Origin: Drosophila persimilis
Taxonomy: Eukaryota > Arthropoda > Insecta > Diptera > Drosophilidae
Assembly (NCBI RefSeq): GCF_003286085.1
Contig: NW_020825289.1
Coordinates: 10,106,001 to 10,170,000 of the forward strand
Length of the DNA stretch: 64,000 nt
Reading direction: 5' to 3'
How positions within the stretch are numbered: the stretch's first letter is position 1; the number at the start of each line of letters is the position of its first letter. A program made the position numbers and the translations under genes. The notes beneath the pieces were generated by a model. That model did no database searches. It was not told the DNA's origin and worked only from the letters and a program-made list of their open reading frames with translations. Of the stretch, positions 1-12,364 are shown in pieces.

Positions 1-1589
1 TATAAATATATGCTGGTCCGCCTTTAATACTGATTTTCCCACACGACATCCGGGCTGTAGTTTCCCCACGTGGAAGTCGAGCAGAATAATCAATAGTCAA
101 TACAGAATAATAAGAAAAACTCAACTATAAATATAATTCTTTAGCTAGTCCTCTGGGACATTAAATATTTCACTAATCGCACAACCAATCACTGTCGAAT
201 TATTCATAGAAGGGAGAATTACCTTCGGAAAACACCAGAATACTGTCTATGGCCGTAATAATGATGATGATGACATCCACACCAGGCAATTGAAGCTGTT
301 GTCACCCTCCAACCGGTCCCACCATAAACACAACACAACAGAACATTCCATTCCCATCAACTGCCAGCATGCCCATGCCCAAGCCCATTCCCTTTGCCCG
401 AATATTACATCCTTTGGGCGGATAGGAACGGAACGACAGCAACAACGATTAAGATGCAAAGTGAATATTAGTATGTTAACACACTTTTGCCAACCCCACC
501 TCCCCCCCTGTAGAGGCCAAAGTTTGCTGTCTCCGGCCTCCCTTCCACTTGACTTGACTTGGGGCAGCTGCTGCTGTGGCATGTCCTGCCGTCTCTGGTG
601 GCTTGAGTGCTCGGCTTGAGTGGCCATCCAGCTGCGTGCTCTTGCGGGCGACCTCTGTGCTTGGCATTCGTAATGAAATTCAGTAGAGGAGAGGAGCATG
701 CTCCTCCAGCTAACCCTACGAGTCGGTCGGTACGAATTGATTTATTGGCTCAGCCTCCGTCTAAGGCGAATATCTGTTTGTTTTTTCTGCTCCGTCCGCC
801 CTTTGCCTACCGCTTACCCTCGTTTGTTGATTCCATTCCGTTGTGGCATCTGCGACATTTATTGCTCTTTACAATTGCGACTAAATATTCGGGTATAATC
901 ATTCCAGGCCATAAGCGCATTGCGGTTGCCACACCTGTTGCAGCACCGAAATTTAATTAGAGGCTCGAAAATGATTTGCGGCCCACCGCCCGACGCGGCC
1001 TGGGGGCGATGTCGAGAACAAGTACGAGTCTCTCACTGCACTGATTCTCGCCGGTTGAAGTTTTTTGACTTTCGGATTGTTGGACGGGTCGCAGACATAA
1101 ATAAAAGTTAATTACACTGTGAGGTCGTCTGCTGTCTGCCTGCCTGCCTACCTGCCTGTCCAGTCCGGCTTCAATCAAGCGCGAATTATGTGCGAACTCG
1201 GAAAACGCGCCGCCGGGGCTAACAGTGCTGCAAAGCAGTGCTGTTAACACTGCTCGAGCGTGCTCTAACAGTTCCAGTAACAGTCACGGCACCGCAGAGC
1301 AAAGCTTCTGGAGAGGAGCTTTCGGCGCATATGTATATCCTGCCTGTCCGGTAACATTTCTGCTGCTTGGCGGCAGGAGGTGATGGGATGGACCGTTAAC
1401 GTTAACAGTGGCTTCCTCGGCTCGGGGTACCATTACACAATGGAGCCGCTTTCGGCTGTCAGTTTGTTTTTACACTTTGCACATGAAACATGTGATTTCC
1501 CTCGAACGCTCCTCAACAAAGCCAGAGTTTTCTTTAGCGATTTCCCCTCCTCACTCTAAGTAAACAGAGTGTGACAGAGATAGCGAGAC

Positions 1590-1648
1590 TGTGTATGTGT
1601 GTGAGTGTGTGTGTGCGTGTGTGTGCGAGTGTGTTTGTGCGTGTGCGT
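1590..1648. repeat. TG-rich microsatellite
   Basis: Imperfect GT dinucleotide run interrupted by GA, GC and TT steps, in the possible 5'-UTR stretch. Confidence 0.85.
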
Positions 1649-2471
1649 TCGTGAGTGTCGTCCATTCGTTCGTGTCGGTGAAATTTTCAAAGCGAGAGAT
1701 TTTTGTAACGGAAATCGCTAGAGCGCTAATTAAAATTGAATCAAGCGACTAGAATATGCAAAGTGAATGAAATTTTTGGTGCAATTACGCTGGCATTTAC
1801 CTAGTCGTATTGATTACTTCATAATCAAGCGCACAGAGTCTTTCTACAGAGTAGCATTCGAATCTTCGCTGCCCTGGCCTATAATTTAAGAGCCAAAAAA
1901 CGCCACTCCGTTGCCACATAAATCTTCGAGCAGACTACATTTTGAATTTATTTGTTTCTCATCTGCACTGGATTGTACTGCACTGGCCCACAAAAAGAGG
2001 ACAGGACAGGATGATGCCACACATAAATCAATAATCAACAAAGCGCAAATTAAATATTTAGTCTCTGAACGAGTGGGTATAAGTGGCCATAAAATTTCCG
2101 TGCGAATTTGTTGCTGTCGTGAGTGCATAAATAAGTAAGTCGGACAGCCCGTCCCAGAGAGCTGTGTGGCCAGTCACTTGACCCGTAAACCGTAACTTAT
2201 CCCCGGATAAAACCTGAGGACAGAACAGAACAGACCCGAATCGATGCCCACATCCACATACGCATCCGCGGAACAACGAAGTATCGAAATCAAGCCGAAA
2301 GTTCAAAAAGTTCACCATTAAATTTATTGCAAATGCCGCGCTCGCGCACTCCGCCGTCCTCTGGGCATCGTTCTGCCACACGAACAACAGTTGCCGCCAT
2401 AAAAGTCTACAGAAAACACCTGCAATCATAAACACCCAGTCCCCGACACCAACTCCGACCGTGCCCCCACT

Positions 2472-2490
2472 ACACACACACACACACACA
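2472..2490. repeat. CA dinucleotide microsatellite
   Basis: Uninterrupted run of CA units, about nine copies. Confidence 0.9.
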
Positions 2491-3975
2491 TTCTATTCTG
2501 TATCCGGCTCAGACGTGCGGAAGAAGGCCAAAGGTACGTACGTCCTTAGCTGGTGTGGGGCCCAGCTCCCAGATCTCTCCGGCGTCGACTCAAGTGTGCA
2601 ATCGAAAGTGACTCCACATCCGTGCCGCATCCGCATTGGAAATGTTGTCTTAACCAATTCGCGCTATATTTTTTCCTGGTATTTCCTTTGAGTTTCCTTT
2701 TCCTTTCTCGTTTTTTGTTTACTTTGTTTTCTCGACGTGGATAATTCTTTATATCAATAAAAGTTTATCTATGTATGGTAGGAGTATCGGTATACTCGAA
2801 AGCGAGTATTTACGGGTAGTATATAAGTATTTATTTGGGCTTGGCCCTGGACTCAAGGATCCTCTATGCGATAGGGCGAAGAGAATGGTCATTAGAGGCA
2901 CTCAAAGAGGGGATAGAAATACCATTATATTTGCCGATGGTTATGGGGGAAAGACATAAATGACATAAGATAAGAAAGGAGATCCCTTCGATATGGAAGA
3001 CTATCCATCATTCTATCATTCTTGCAGCAATTTCTATCAAGGAATAGTTCCTTTAGCTTGACCGAGCTCAGATTCATTTAGAAAGGGTTCAACTAGTGCT
3101 ATCTAATCTAGAGGCCTCTACTTTATAGCAGTATCTATGAAGTTTCCATGATTTAGTTAGTGCAATTTGTGAATATGTGAACTTATATTGTGGCCCTCAA
3201 CTTGGTTGAAATCCCTACCATACCAGCTTTTCTGTTGTCTAAACAAAACCGCAGCCAAGGCAATGGGGGTTTTGTTTTGTGGTTCTTGTTGCATTTGACA
3301 TTATGAGCATTAAATGCGCTTGAAATGCTCCATTTCCTCCAGCTTCTTGTCCACCTCCTGCTCCAGCCGGCACAGAGTGACACTGGCAATGATAACGTGG
3401 CCCTCAAGCAGGACAAAGCAGAGCCGGAAGTGTCGGTAAGGAGGTATTCGGGCAGCAGGCAGCAGGCAGTCAGGGGACTGGGGACTGGGGACAGGAGACA
3501 GAGGTAGACAGCTGCCAAAGCGCTTTGTAAATTATGTCGTTGAGGGGCTTCAACTCGAGTGAATTTTATGGGGAAAAGTAACCAAGAGCAGATGAACAGC
3601 ACTAACTGCATGGCAGGACATCAACATGTGTATGAAAGTTTCCGACTTTCGTGGGCAGACTCTGGGACGGAGCAGGGGGGGCATGTGCACCATTTGTGTG
3701 GCACAATGTGCTCAGCCTTTAATTAAATATACAGCACACACGAAACAAATTTTGAATTTAATATTCATGCTAATTTTAATAACAAAACGCAGTTCGCGGT
3801 TGCGAGCGGCAGGCAGCAGTGCGTATACGTAATTTTCGCTTAGAGCAGTAACTTTTGATTGAGGGTTTGAAAGCACTTTAGATTAAAATGACATTTAAAT
3901 GGAATTACCCACTGCGGAGATCTGAAAAGATATGGCCTGAATCCCCACTAAAGTCAGCCAGAATCAGTCAGAGTC

Positions 3976-3981
3976 TCAGTT
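3976..3981 (+). promoter_or_regulatory. Initiator-like TCAGTT upstream of the ionotropic receptor gene
   Basis: TCAGTT matches the Drosophila initiator consensus. It places a start site near 3978, about 29 bases before the ATG at 4007. No TATA box is obvious. This is motif evidence only. Confidence 0.3.
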
Positions 3982-4006
3982 AGGATCCTGTAGTCGGTGG
4001 CTCATC

Positions 4007-5815
4007 ATGAACGGAGTTTCAGCTCTGCTCTGGTTGCTGCTCAGTGAAACAGTAGCCCCCGTCGAGCAGCTTCGAATTCTCCACGAAACCCTCGAATCAG
4101 TACACAAGGAACATGGCATTTCCACGCTTCTCGTGATGCAACGTCGTCACCAGAAACTTCCTGCCCCGGACCCACTGCAGCCATTCTATCCGCTCGCCTG
4201 GCCCACGCTTCGGTTCGACGAGGGCCAAAGGCTTGAGCTGGTGACTCGGTACAACAAGGTGGTGCTGGCCCTGCTGTACATTGACGCCAACGAGGATTTG
4301 CTGTTACTGGATGCCCTGGCCGAGATATTCAATCAGATGAGAGAGGCAAGGATTGTGGTTTAGCTACGAGTCCCGCTGTCGAAGCAGTTGCTCGCAGCGT
4401 TCTGTCAGAAGGCAGCTCAGCACATGTTCCTCCAACTTCTGGTACTGGAAGGAAGCTCCAGCGCGCATCGCTTACAGCCGTTTCCTCATCCGCACTTTCA
4501 ATCGATTCCGAAGACCTTCAGGGAGGGTAAACTCTTTCCCATTCCTTGGTTCAACTTTCAGGGTAAGGAGGCCAAAAGTCTATTAGACGAAGTGCCACCG
4601 CGAAGCTTCGTCTGGCAGGACCGCAATGGTATCAAGAGGTACAGTGGCCTTCTCTTCGCCTTGATCCAGAGTTTCGCAACGAAACGCAACATTAGCCTCA
4701 AGCTCGGAGAAGTCCAGTCTGGTGGAGGACACCTGTTTCGCCAATCGGATATCATCGCTATGACACTTAGAGGGGATCTCGACCTGCCGATGACTGCCCA
4801 GATGATGAGCTTGAAACATCGTAAACAGAGTTCGACGCTTCCCCTCATCGGAATATTGACCATGTCAATCGCAGTTCCCTGCGGAAAGGAGTTGGGCATG
4901 GGGGACATGTTTAATAGCATCGTTGTCGTGCAAGCAGCCTATGTTCTACTGGGGGGGTACATCCTCTTCACAGTGGTGGAGAGCCTCATGGGAGCTATAT
5001 ACAATCGCCTGGCCCATAGGCGCTGCGACTTCAGATGCTTGAGTCTGCTCATCAATCAGCGGGTCTTTCGAAGTCTCCTGGGGATGCCAGTCCCCTTCGT
5101 GCACCATCGGGTAGGCAGCGCCTTGGGCCAGCTGTTCGTGGTGATGGGTTTCGTTGGTCTGCTCGGAGGCACTTACCTTGGAGCCGAGCTTAGCACTCTC
5201 CTGACCACGAACCCCCAATACCAGTACATCCGCAACCTAAAACAGCTGCGCGACAGCAACCTGACCGTGTTCTTCAACGCCATGAGTCTCAGGATGATCA
5301 GTGATAAAGTGGAACCCGATTTCCTGAGTAGGCAGCTGCCCAATGTCCGAGTCATTCAAGGCAAAAAACAAATGGAGCTGATCTCCAGCCTGAACACAAG
5401 CTACGCCTATCAGATCTTCTCGTACGACTACGGCCCTATCTGGGCTCTGCAGCAGCAAACAAGCCGCAAGGCTCTATGCATTTCGCCCGGACTGGACCTC
5501 CTCAGAGACGTCCCGACCGCTTTCGTCCTGCAGAGGAACTCCCTCTTTGGAATGGCATTGGCACACTTCGTGGACTGGACATGGTCTGTTGGGTTGATGG
5601 ACCGCTGGTACAAGCAAGCGATTCGCGATCTGATGTCAATGAGCAATGTCCAGAGTCGCCGAGTTCCACCGAAGGTCGAACGAAGCCCAATACAACTTGG
5701 AAATTTCCACACGGTGTGGACTGTGCTCGCTGTGGGCTATGTTACAGCAGTTTGCGCTCTCATCGGAGAGTGGGTTGTGGCTCGCACAGGGATTCTTAGA
5801 CGTGCTATCTATTAA
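4007..5815 (+). CDS. Divergent ionotropic receptor interrupted by one in-frame TAG
   Basis: A single-exon frame of 602 codons, the usual length for a divergent insect ionotropic chemoreceptor, broken only by TAG at 4361-4363 (codon 119). The part before the stop starts with a hydrophobic leader (MNGVSALLWLLL) and continues as an IR-like amino-terminal region. After the stop the same frame stays open for 483 codons. It contains the S1-like segment (RYSGLLFALIQSF), a first membrane segment near residues 300-328, pore and second membrane segment near 365-400, the S2 lobe, and a last membrane segment near 570-595. The protein would be a ligand-gated cation channel subunit in a chemosensory dendrite. 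An AATAAA lies 27 bases after the final stop. The family call rests on membrane layout and overall pattern. The gene may correspond to the IRs named for cytological region 47, but I do not assign a symbol. It may be a young pseudogene, a readthrough gene, or a sequencing error at one base. Confidence 0.75.
4361..4363 (+). other. In-frame TAG stop with CTA context in the IR frame
   Basis: The codon order is GTT TAG CTA CGA. The coding frame continues intact on both sides with no other stop. No GT..AG pair is placed to remove the stop as an intron. A stop followed by CTA is a context associated with translational readthrough. TAG differs by one base from TGG, CAG, AAG and TAC, so a point mutation would also explain it. 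Confidence 0.85.
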
Positions 5816-5841
5816 ATTTGTATGTATTCCATAATTGCGTG

Positions 5842-5847
5842 AATAAA
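5842..5847 (+). terminator. Poly(A) signal of the ionotropic receptor gene
   Basis: AATAAA sits 27 bases after the stop codon at 5813-5815, a very short 3' UTR typical of IR genes. Confidence 0.55.
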
Positions 5848-6365
5848 TGCTTACAAATGAAGTTCAAGGCAGTCTGAAGTCTGGGGTCTGAATCATGCCT
5901 CTCCTTTGACTTGTCTACTTTCCCATCGAGGACAATAAAAGCTCTGCCATAAACGAGAATCAAATGACATATGTGACGATATCCCAGGCATTTATAATGG
6001 AAAGAGGGCCCACTGCCAAGAAGTTACGAAACTCTGTCATGTGCCCTGCCGGTCGGGGGGTGTGGGAACAAAGCATATTAACAGCATATGGGAGGAATCC
6101 TTATTCCCTTTTTCCTCTAACCTTGACCGCAATCAGCTTTTCTTTTTTTTTTTTTTTTTGGGATTTTGGGAGTGCGACAATTAATTATCGCATAATAAAT
6201 GTGTATTGACGATATTGATGAGCCGGGCGTGTCCGGCAGTCGGCCGTCTCCAAATGCAATTAGGGATAACGTGAATCGGCAGGGGACACTCGACAGTCAA
6301 TCGATTGACGTCAGTACAGGAATATTGTGATGATGGAGACAAAAAAAATGGAGAGTGACACAAGG

Positions 6366-6466
6366 CACACAGACACAGGGCGGTACACAGGGCGGCACAC
6401 AGGGAAACACACTGGCCGGTACACAGGGCGGCACACAGGGCGTATGCGTATGCGTATGCGTATGCG
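6366..6466. repeat. Minisatellite with CACAGGGCGG-type units and a GTATGC hexamer tail
   Basis: Units of roughly 10-15 bases (variants of GGTACACAGGGCGGCACACAG) repeat about six times, then GTATGC repeats four times. The array is open in one plus-strand frame, but the frame looks like a by-product of the repeat. Confidence 0.85.
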
Positions 6467-9400
6467 TCACGTCTCCCCAACCGAATGGGAATGGGGTTTA
6501 AGTTCTCAGCTTACTTCATGCCTCAGGATTGCGGCAGAAGCAGGCGACTTAACGAGGAGAGCAACTGAATCCGTTGGCAAAGGTTACGTTTCATGCCGGC
6601 TTCTGCTGCTTTATCATTTAATTAAGATTTAAATTGTTACCGAGGGCAGAAAGAGAACCGGGAAGGTACGAACCAATTTTGATCTCATGTAACCTATGGT
6701 CGTCGGTGGCACTTCCCCACCTGCTTTGAATTTTTTATATGTCGCACAATTTGCATTTCTGCTGTTTGCATTTGTCAGATTGTTATTTGCTGATTGACAT
6801 GGTGTGCGAGTGCGTGAGTGTGAGGGATTTTGATTGTGTGCTGTGTTGAACGATCTCCCAGGGGACGTTCCTTCCGCCCACAGAAATGGCCGCCTCGCAT
6901 GTCAATCTCCACTCAAAGGAGTGTGGAAATGTGCCTGTTAAACGAGTGTTACGCCAAAGATATGGATAAATAATAGAATCAACCCACACGAGAATCATTA
7001 CCAAGAAACATATGAATATAGTCGTATTTCTCGTATTTATTTATGACCATTTTCAATAATTCTAAAGAGAAAAGGACACCGGAATGGAAAATTTGCCATC
7101 AAAGCCTGCTGTAATTGCAGCAAAAATGTAATATAATTTGATCAGCAATAAATTTACTGTACATCCCATTAGGATGCACATTTGTTGGTCAATTTACAAT
7201 TTACTGTCAAAATATGCCGCAGCAGCAAAAGTGGCCGCCAGGTCATGTCGGTTTGGGCCACTTGACCGCATTAGGGCCGTTCGGGCAGCAAGCCGACCAA
7301 AAACTCATTTCATGCAGAAATATGTATGCATGCTTTAACTGAGATGCAGACCTAAGCAGGCTGCCCAGGAAGCATGCTTCCGGCTACTGCACGGGACACA
7401 GGAAGAGTGTGAACAGCAAACAGCCCCATGGCCATGGCTGGCGCTTTTTTCCCTCCAGTGGGCAAGGAAAAAGTTCACTCGAAGTTCAAATATTTGCCTG
7501 CCACACAGCCAACGACTGCCCCGCCCAGACACTGTCCGCCAAAGCTCTGGGATATTAAGTAGAAAAGGCAACAGGATACTGCAACAGAAATCAAATAAAA
7601 ACTAGAAAAGAGAGCTGCAAAAAAGCGTAGAAAGGGCAAAGAGCTTAAAGAGTCAGGCGAGAGAAATTTTCCATCAATTATCAGCGGGGCAAATGCAATT
7701 GAAAACGGCTACAAAGGCGAGCTTAAGGATATATCAAGATTTTATTATGCTTTGACCTCCCGCTACCCACTCGAAAATCGTAAATTTACAGCTGACAGCA
7801 CTCCAAGCCAAGGGAACGATTGCTGGCAGGCTTATGGCAGGACCATGCCCTGTCCGGGCCGGCTGGAATGGCTAAGTGCACGGCTATAACAGACAGCCGG
7901 GGGGGTGTAGCCCTCTGATGGACTATCCAGCGGCTGTCCGGCTCGATTCTGTTTTCCTATTGCAAATAAACAAACAGAAATGCAGACAGATGGACAGACA
8001 GACTGACAAACAGTAGCTTGACACATTGCAACAGAAGGGGCAAGGAAGGGCACGGACAGATGGACAGCTTGTCATCGTGTAGTCTGTTCATATTTTACCA
8101 TTGCACGGCCTGACAATCAAACCCTTTTCAGCGGAGTCACTGAGCCAATCTAATCTCGAATAGTTGGATGGTTAAAACCTGCAAATGCTGTTGATGATGA
8201 TCTCCTCCGGGATGATGATAGACAAACTCTTCCGCTTTAAAAGTGCAAACAAAGACAGCTTCTTCTAGAATTTTATTTTAGCTTTTATAAATATGCAACT
8301 CTATAAAACAAAATTATACATGTACATCTTTTCCCTTTGGGACGTTCCGAGTGGCAACTCATCTAAATATTTGACAACCCGGAGGAGGAATAGACCAAGA
8401 AAATGTGTACGCTTTAAAGTCCAGACAATACTCATAAATATCGATGGAAGTATGTGTTCATCTAGGGCTGCGGGTGGCCTTTTTTGTAAGTTGCATTAAC
8501 ATGAAATTTAATTGCATTGCCCGGCGAAGCGTATTAAGATGGCTACTGTCACTGCCACTGTCAGTGGCACTGCCATTGCACTTCAATTAAATCAACACAT
8601 TGATTTAATTAAATTTCAACCGTTTTACGGGCCGAGTTTCCCAGTAACCGCTCCCCTTTTTCGGGCTCGACTCGGGCGTCGTAGTTCAATTAAAAATGCC
8701 ATCGATATGCGCATCGCCAACAACTGCATAATAAATGCGGTGTGGCGAGGACCTCCTCCTCCCTCCTCCTCCTTCGGACAGCAGTCAATACATTTCGATG
8801 CTGTCGAGGAGAGGCCAAAAGCTGTATGATGGAAATGAGTTTAAATATTTTAAAAATGCCTCAGGGATTTATACATTACAGAAAATTGTTGAAATATTTA
8901 TTAAATGACTAAGAAATTATTTGGAAACGTAAGAAACGGTCTATATGGATAATAAATCGATGCTTGGATTGCGGTCGTGGTAAAAGTATGAAAGAACTGG
9001 ATTAATCCCATGTTTGGATTTGCGAGTATTACATTGTTCTCCGCCCGTACCGGATAATCAAAATTATACAAAATTCCGTGTAAGAAGTTTGTCGTGATTA
9101 GAACATTCCTGATGTGCTCCAAATGGCTCCATTAGCGGCATTCGCACACGGGCAATGGCGCGTTAAATACTCGTCAAATGTTTTAATTACAAAAAGCGCG
9201 ACAAACAGCAAACAACAAGCCAAGAAACGACAATCCCAGGCGGCACAGCACATGCAATCTTAAGCCGCTTAATTTATTTACACGGGCAGAGAACAGGCCT
9301 ACAGACCTACAGGCCCAGAGCCCGGAGCCGTCTTAGTAGGGCAGCCTTGTCCCAGCTAAATTTGGCTTAAATGCTTAGAGCAATATGTTGACATGGAAGA

Positions 9401-12313
9401 TAGAGGGCCAGAGCTGGAGCCGAAGCCGAAGCCGAAGACGAGGCCGTGGGCCTCCGCCCCTTTGGTTCGTGTCAACAATTTATTTTTGTAATTTATGCTT
9501 GAATAATTAGGGCCCTACCGGCTCAGCCTGTCGCATTTCGCACGGAACTTAGCCGAAAGGAAGGTGGTTTTTAATTGTGTAAATCCAATTTGTCCCGAGT
9601 CGGAGGACAATTATGCAGAGAAACGGTTTCCACATGATCAGATGCGCTCCACTCAGCTGTGTTTAATTTCAGATTTCGGATTCCCGTTAAACCCTTTAAC
9701 CCAACATATACGAAAATTCCCAACGACAAAGTCTATAAGGGCTTTATCATCTGTTCTTTAGTGGGTTCCGCTTTCAATGGTTTTCAGTAGAGTCTTCTTT
9801 TAAATTCATTTCTTACTTTCCTGCTGCTCGTATTTTATTCAAAAGAATTTGTGCATGGAATTTTCTTCAATTTTCGGAAACTACTTTTTCCTATTCTGTT
9901 CGTTCTTTATTTGTTTTCCACGTGCTTGTGGAAAGTTTTATATTTAGACGAGAGAAAGTTTTTGTGTGCCACATAATGACTGTTGACAATCACCGATAAG
10001 GGGGGACGGACCAGGGGGTCAGGTCGGTAGCCGCCCCCTTGTTGGACCTTACAATATTTTTGGGGCCGCCCAAAGTGCGATGAGTTTGCCATTTTATTGT
10101 ATTAACAGCAACAGGCTGTTCAAACAGAGTACACTCGAATAAATCGTTCAGGGGATATGACGAAGTTTGACACGGAACACCCGTCACACTTCTCGCAGTG
10201 CAGGGGCATGTTTTATTAGCAGGAACAGCGGGACGGCACAGCCCAGCCGACCAAATGAATTACCTTTCTCCAGCCCACACCGACAACAGGCAAATGCTTG
10301 TTTTGCTTGCAAGTATACACGTTTTGTATACGCCCCCACCCAGCCACAGCCACAGCCACGGCCACGGCGAGAACTTTCATTATCCGAGTGTGTTTCGGTG
10401 CAGGGGACTAGAAGAGAAGGTAGTGTTTGCTTGCCGACTGCCAGGACGGCACAGGGACGGGACAGGGACGGGCGAAATTCATTCATTCATTGCCTCCTGG
10501 CTGGCGCAAATTGATTGTTTACATAATTCCATCATCGATTTTGTCGCTCGGAAAGTTTTTAATCAAGACAAGTGGAGGGGCAGCGCGGGGCAGTTCATTG
10601 ATCATCATCATCATCATCCATCCCCATGTAAATTGGCAGAAATTAATAACAATTATAATTTACAAGCAAAGAGCATTTTGTGGCCTGTCAGCAGCCAGCA
10701 GCCAGCAGCTGGGCTACGGATCCCGACCGAGTTCTCCCTTCGGTCACAGCTGGTACAACGCCAGTCAAAGTGTAAATTTTACCCCCTTTTTGAATAGTAA
10801 ATTACACAGTTTTTGGCCTGAAGCTGCAGCCTGCGGGAACATTTTGAGATATGTAGGATAACTGAGGGACAGAGACTGTGACTTCTAGTTGGAAATTTGC
10901 TGTAGTCCTGTAGTGAAGCCTCTAAAGCACCTGTTAAAGACTTATAATATATGTAGATTCCACTGCTCTACTTTTGCTTCCCTGCTGGGGCATGTTCAGC
11001 GATCAATATTGTATTTGCTCACCTGGCGACCTTTGTGCATGCCAAATGTTGTACGAAAAATTACCTGTGGAAAACTTTTTCAATTTATCCACACGTCTAG
11101 GCGGTGTGAAGTACTGTAAAATGTCACCACAGTGCTAAAGTTTCCCTGAAAACCGAAACTTCTTCGAGCGTTGATTAAAGAACAATGGCATCTATCAATT
11201 TAACTATTCAAACTGTTTCATTCGACTCTTGTTGCAGACTTGAACGAATTCCGCTTAACGAATCCCAACTAAATGTGTGCTAAGTGGCGGAATTCCTTGA
11301 AATCCAAACTACTTCATGCCAAAAGTGCTCTACATTTTTCAGTATTTATCTGTTCATTGCTCTCTCGCGTTGCGACGGGGCTCTTACCGGTCTAATGGTA
11401 ACTGACAGCCAGATAATTGAGTACAAAAGAAAGATAAATAAATAAGAGCGGGCGAGAGCATGTGAAAGCTTTTAAGTGACAATTAGTGGTCCGCACAGCA
11501 CCGATATGACGCGAATTGACGTGCAGAAAACTTTTACATTAAACACTGCGGCTGAGCCGAGCGGAGCCGATTCCAAATTAATATTAATCGTGTTCCATTG
11601 TATACCGATACCTGCTTCTACATCCAGACAAAAGGAAGCCCGGCCCGTGTGAGAGGACTGACTATAATAATTGAATTTATTACGGACGGACACACGGACA
11701 CGCGGACGGAAGTTCCCATGGTCTAACCTGAGGGAAAACCAGATTTGCCGTTGATTGAATCGGCTGCCGTTCGTCGGAGGCACTTTGATATCCTGTACTC
11801 CTGCAGATGTTTTCTTATGCATTCCAGAAAATTCAAATTTTCGCAATTTAAATAAGGAAAGGCAGCGCATGTTTCTGCCGTTGCCCTCGCATTCAAATTG
11901 CGATCCTCTAGCTACACAGTTGTACTGTACTGGAAGCTGGTCATAAATTTGTGTTCAATATTTAATGAGCTGAATGTTTGCCGCTGCTGAAGCGCGTGTG
12001 GGGCCAGTGGGGCTTTAATGTGTGCTCGGCTGGCCCTAAATTGTTTATGGGGCGTATGAGTAATGTCGCCGAACGCACTTGCCTGCTGATGTGTGGCAAA
12101 TGCAGTGCCAGCGACCAAATCAGCCATAAAATCCACATCCACGCCTGTCAGGGCCATGCAGCTCTGGCTTTTGTCCAAATTTTACCCAGCTCTGGGCCAC
12201 ATTCTCCCCCCCTCCAACATTTCCCTCTCCGCTACGCTCCTGGTCACATTAGCCAACTCATTTGCGTTGCATGTCGAGAGCATCAAGTCGCTCAACTGGA
12301 GTGCAGCAGAGAA

Positions 12314-12364
12314 GACTGGCAGCCTGGCAGCCTGGCAGCCAGGCAGCCTGGAAGCCAGGCAGCC
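12314..12364. repeat. Self-complementary GGCAGCCT / GCCAGGCAGCC repeat
   Basis: Copies of GGCAGCCT alternate with their inverted form (AGCCAGGCAGCC), so the 50-base stretch can fold back on itself. Both strands are open through it only because of the repeat. Confidence 0.8.

Larger units (their letters stand above)
1459..2533 (+). promoter_or_regulatory. Possible distal promoter and untranslated first exon
   Basis: A TCAGTT initiator-like hexamer lies at 1459-1464. It is followed by about 1 kb of AT-rich sequence without long frames, typical of fly neuronal 5' UTRs. Two splice-donor-like sites follow: GTAAGT at 2135 and GTACGT at 2534. This could be a distal untranslated exon of SLO2, whose next plus-strand exon candidates start at 16.4 kb, or of a gene outside the window. 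This is inference from base composition and short motifs only. Confidence 0.2.
1..3960. other. Non-coding stretch upstream of the ionotropic receptor gene
   Basis: I see no convincing protein-coding gene here. The short open frames have no recognisable domains and overlap one another on both strands. The interval holds a TG-rich microsatellite near 1.6 kb and a CA run near 2.48 kb. It also has an A/T-rich stretch with 5'-UTR character from about 1.46 to 2.53 kb, listed separately. From 2.75 to 3.2 kb the sequence is AT-rich with no feature I can name. Confidence 0.5.

Noticed and set aside
6327..6632. 101-codon frame with repeated GRYTGRHTGR text
   Set aside because: Generated by the minisatellite; no start context or conservation evidence.
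10198..10797. 199-codon plus-strand frame
   Set aside because: Low-complexity (His, Gln, Ser runs), overlaps two other open frames, no recognisable domain.
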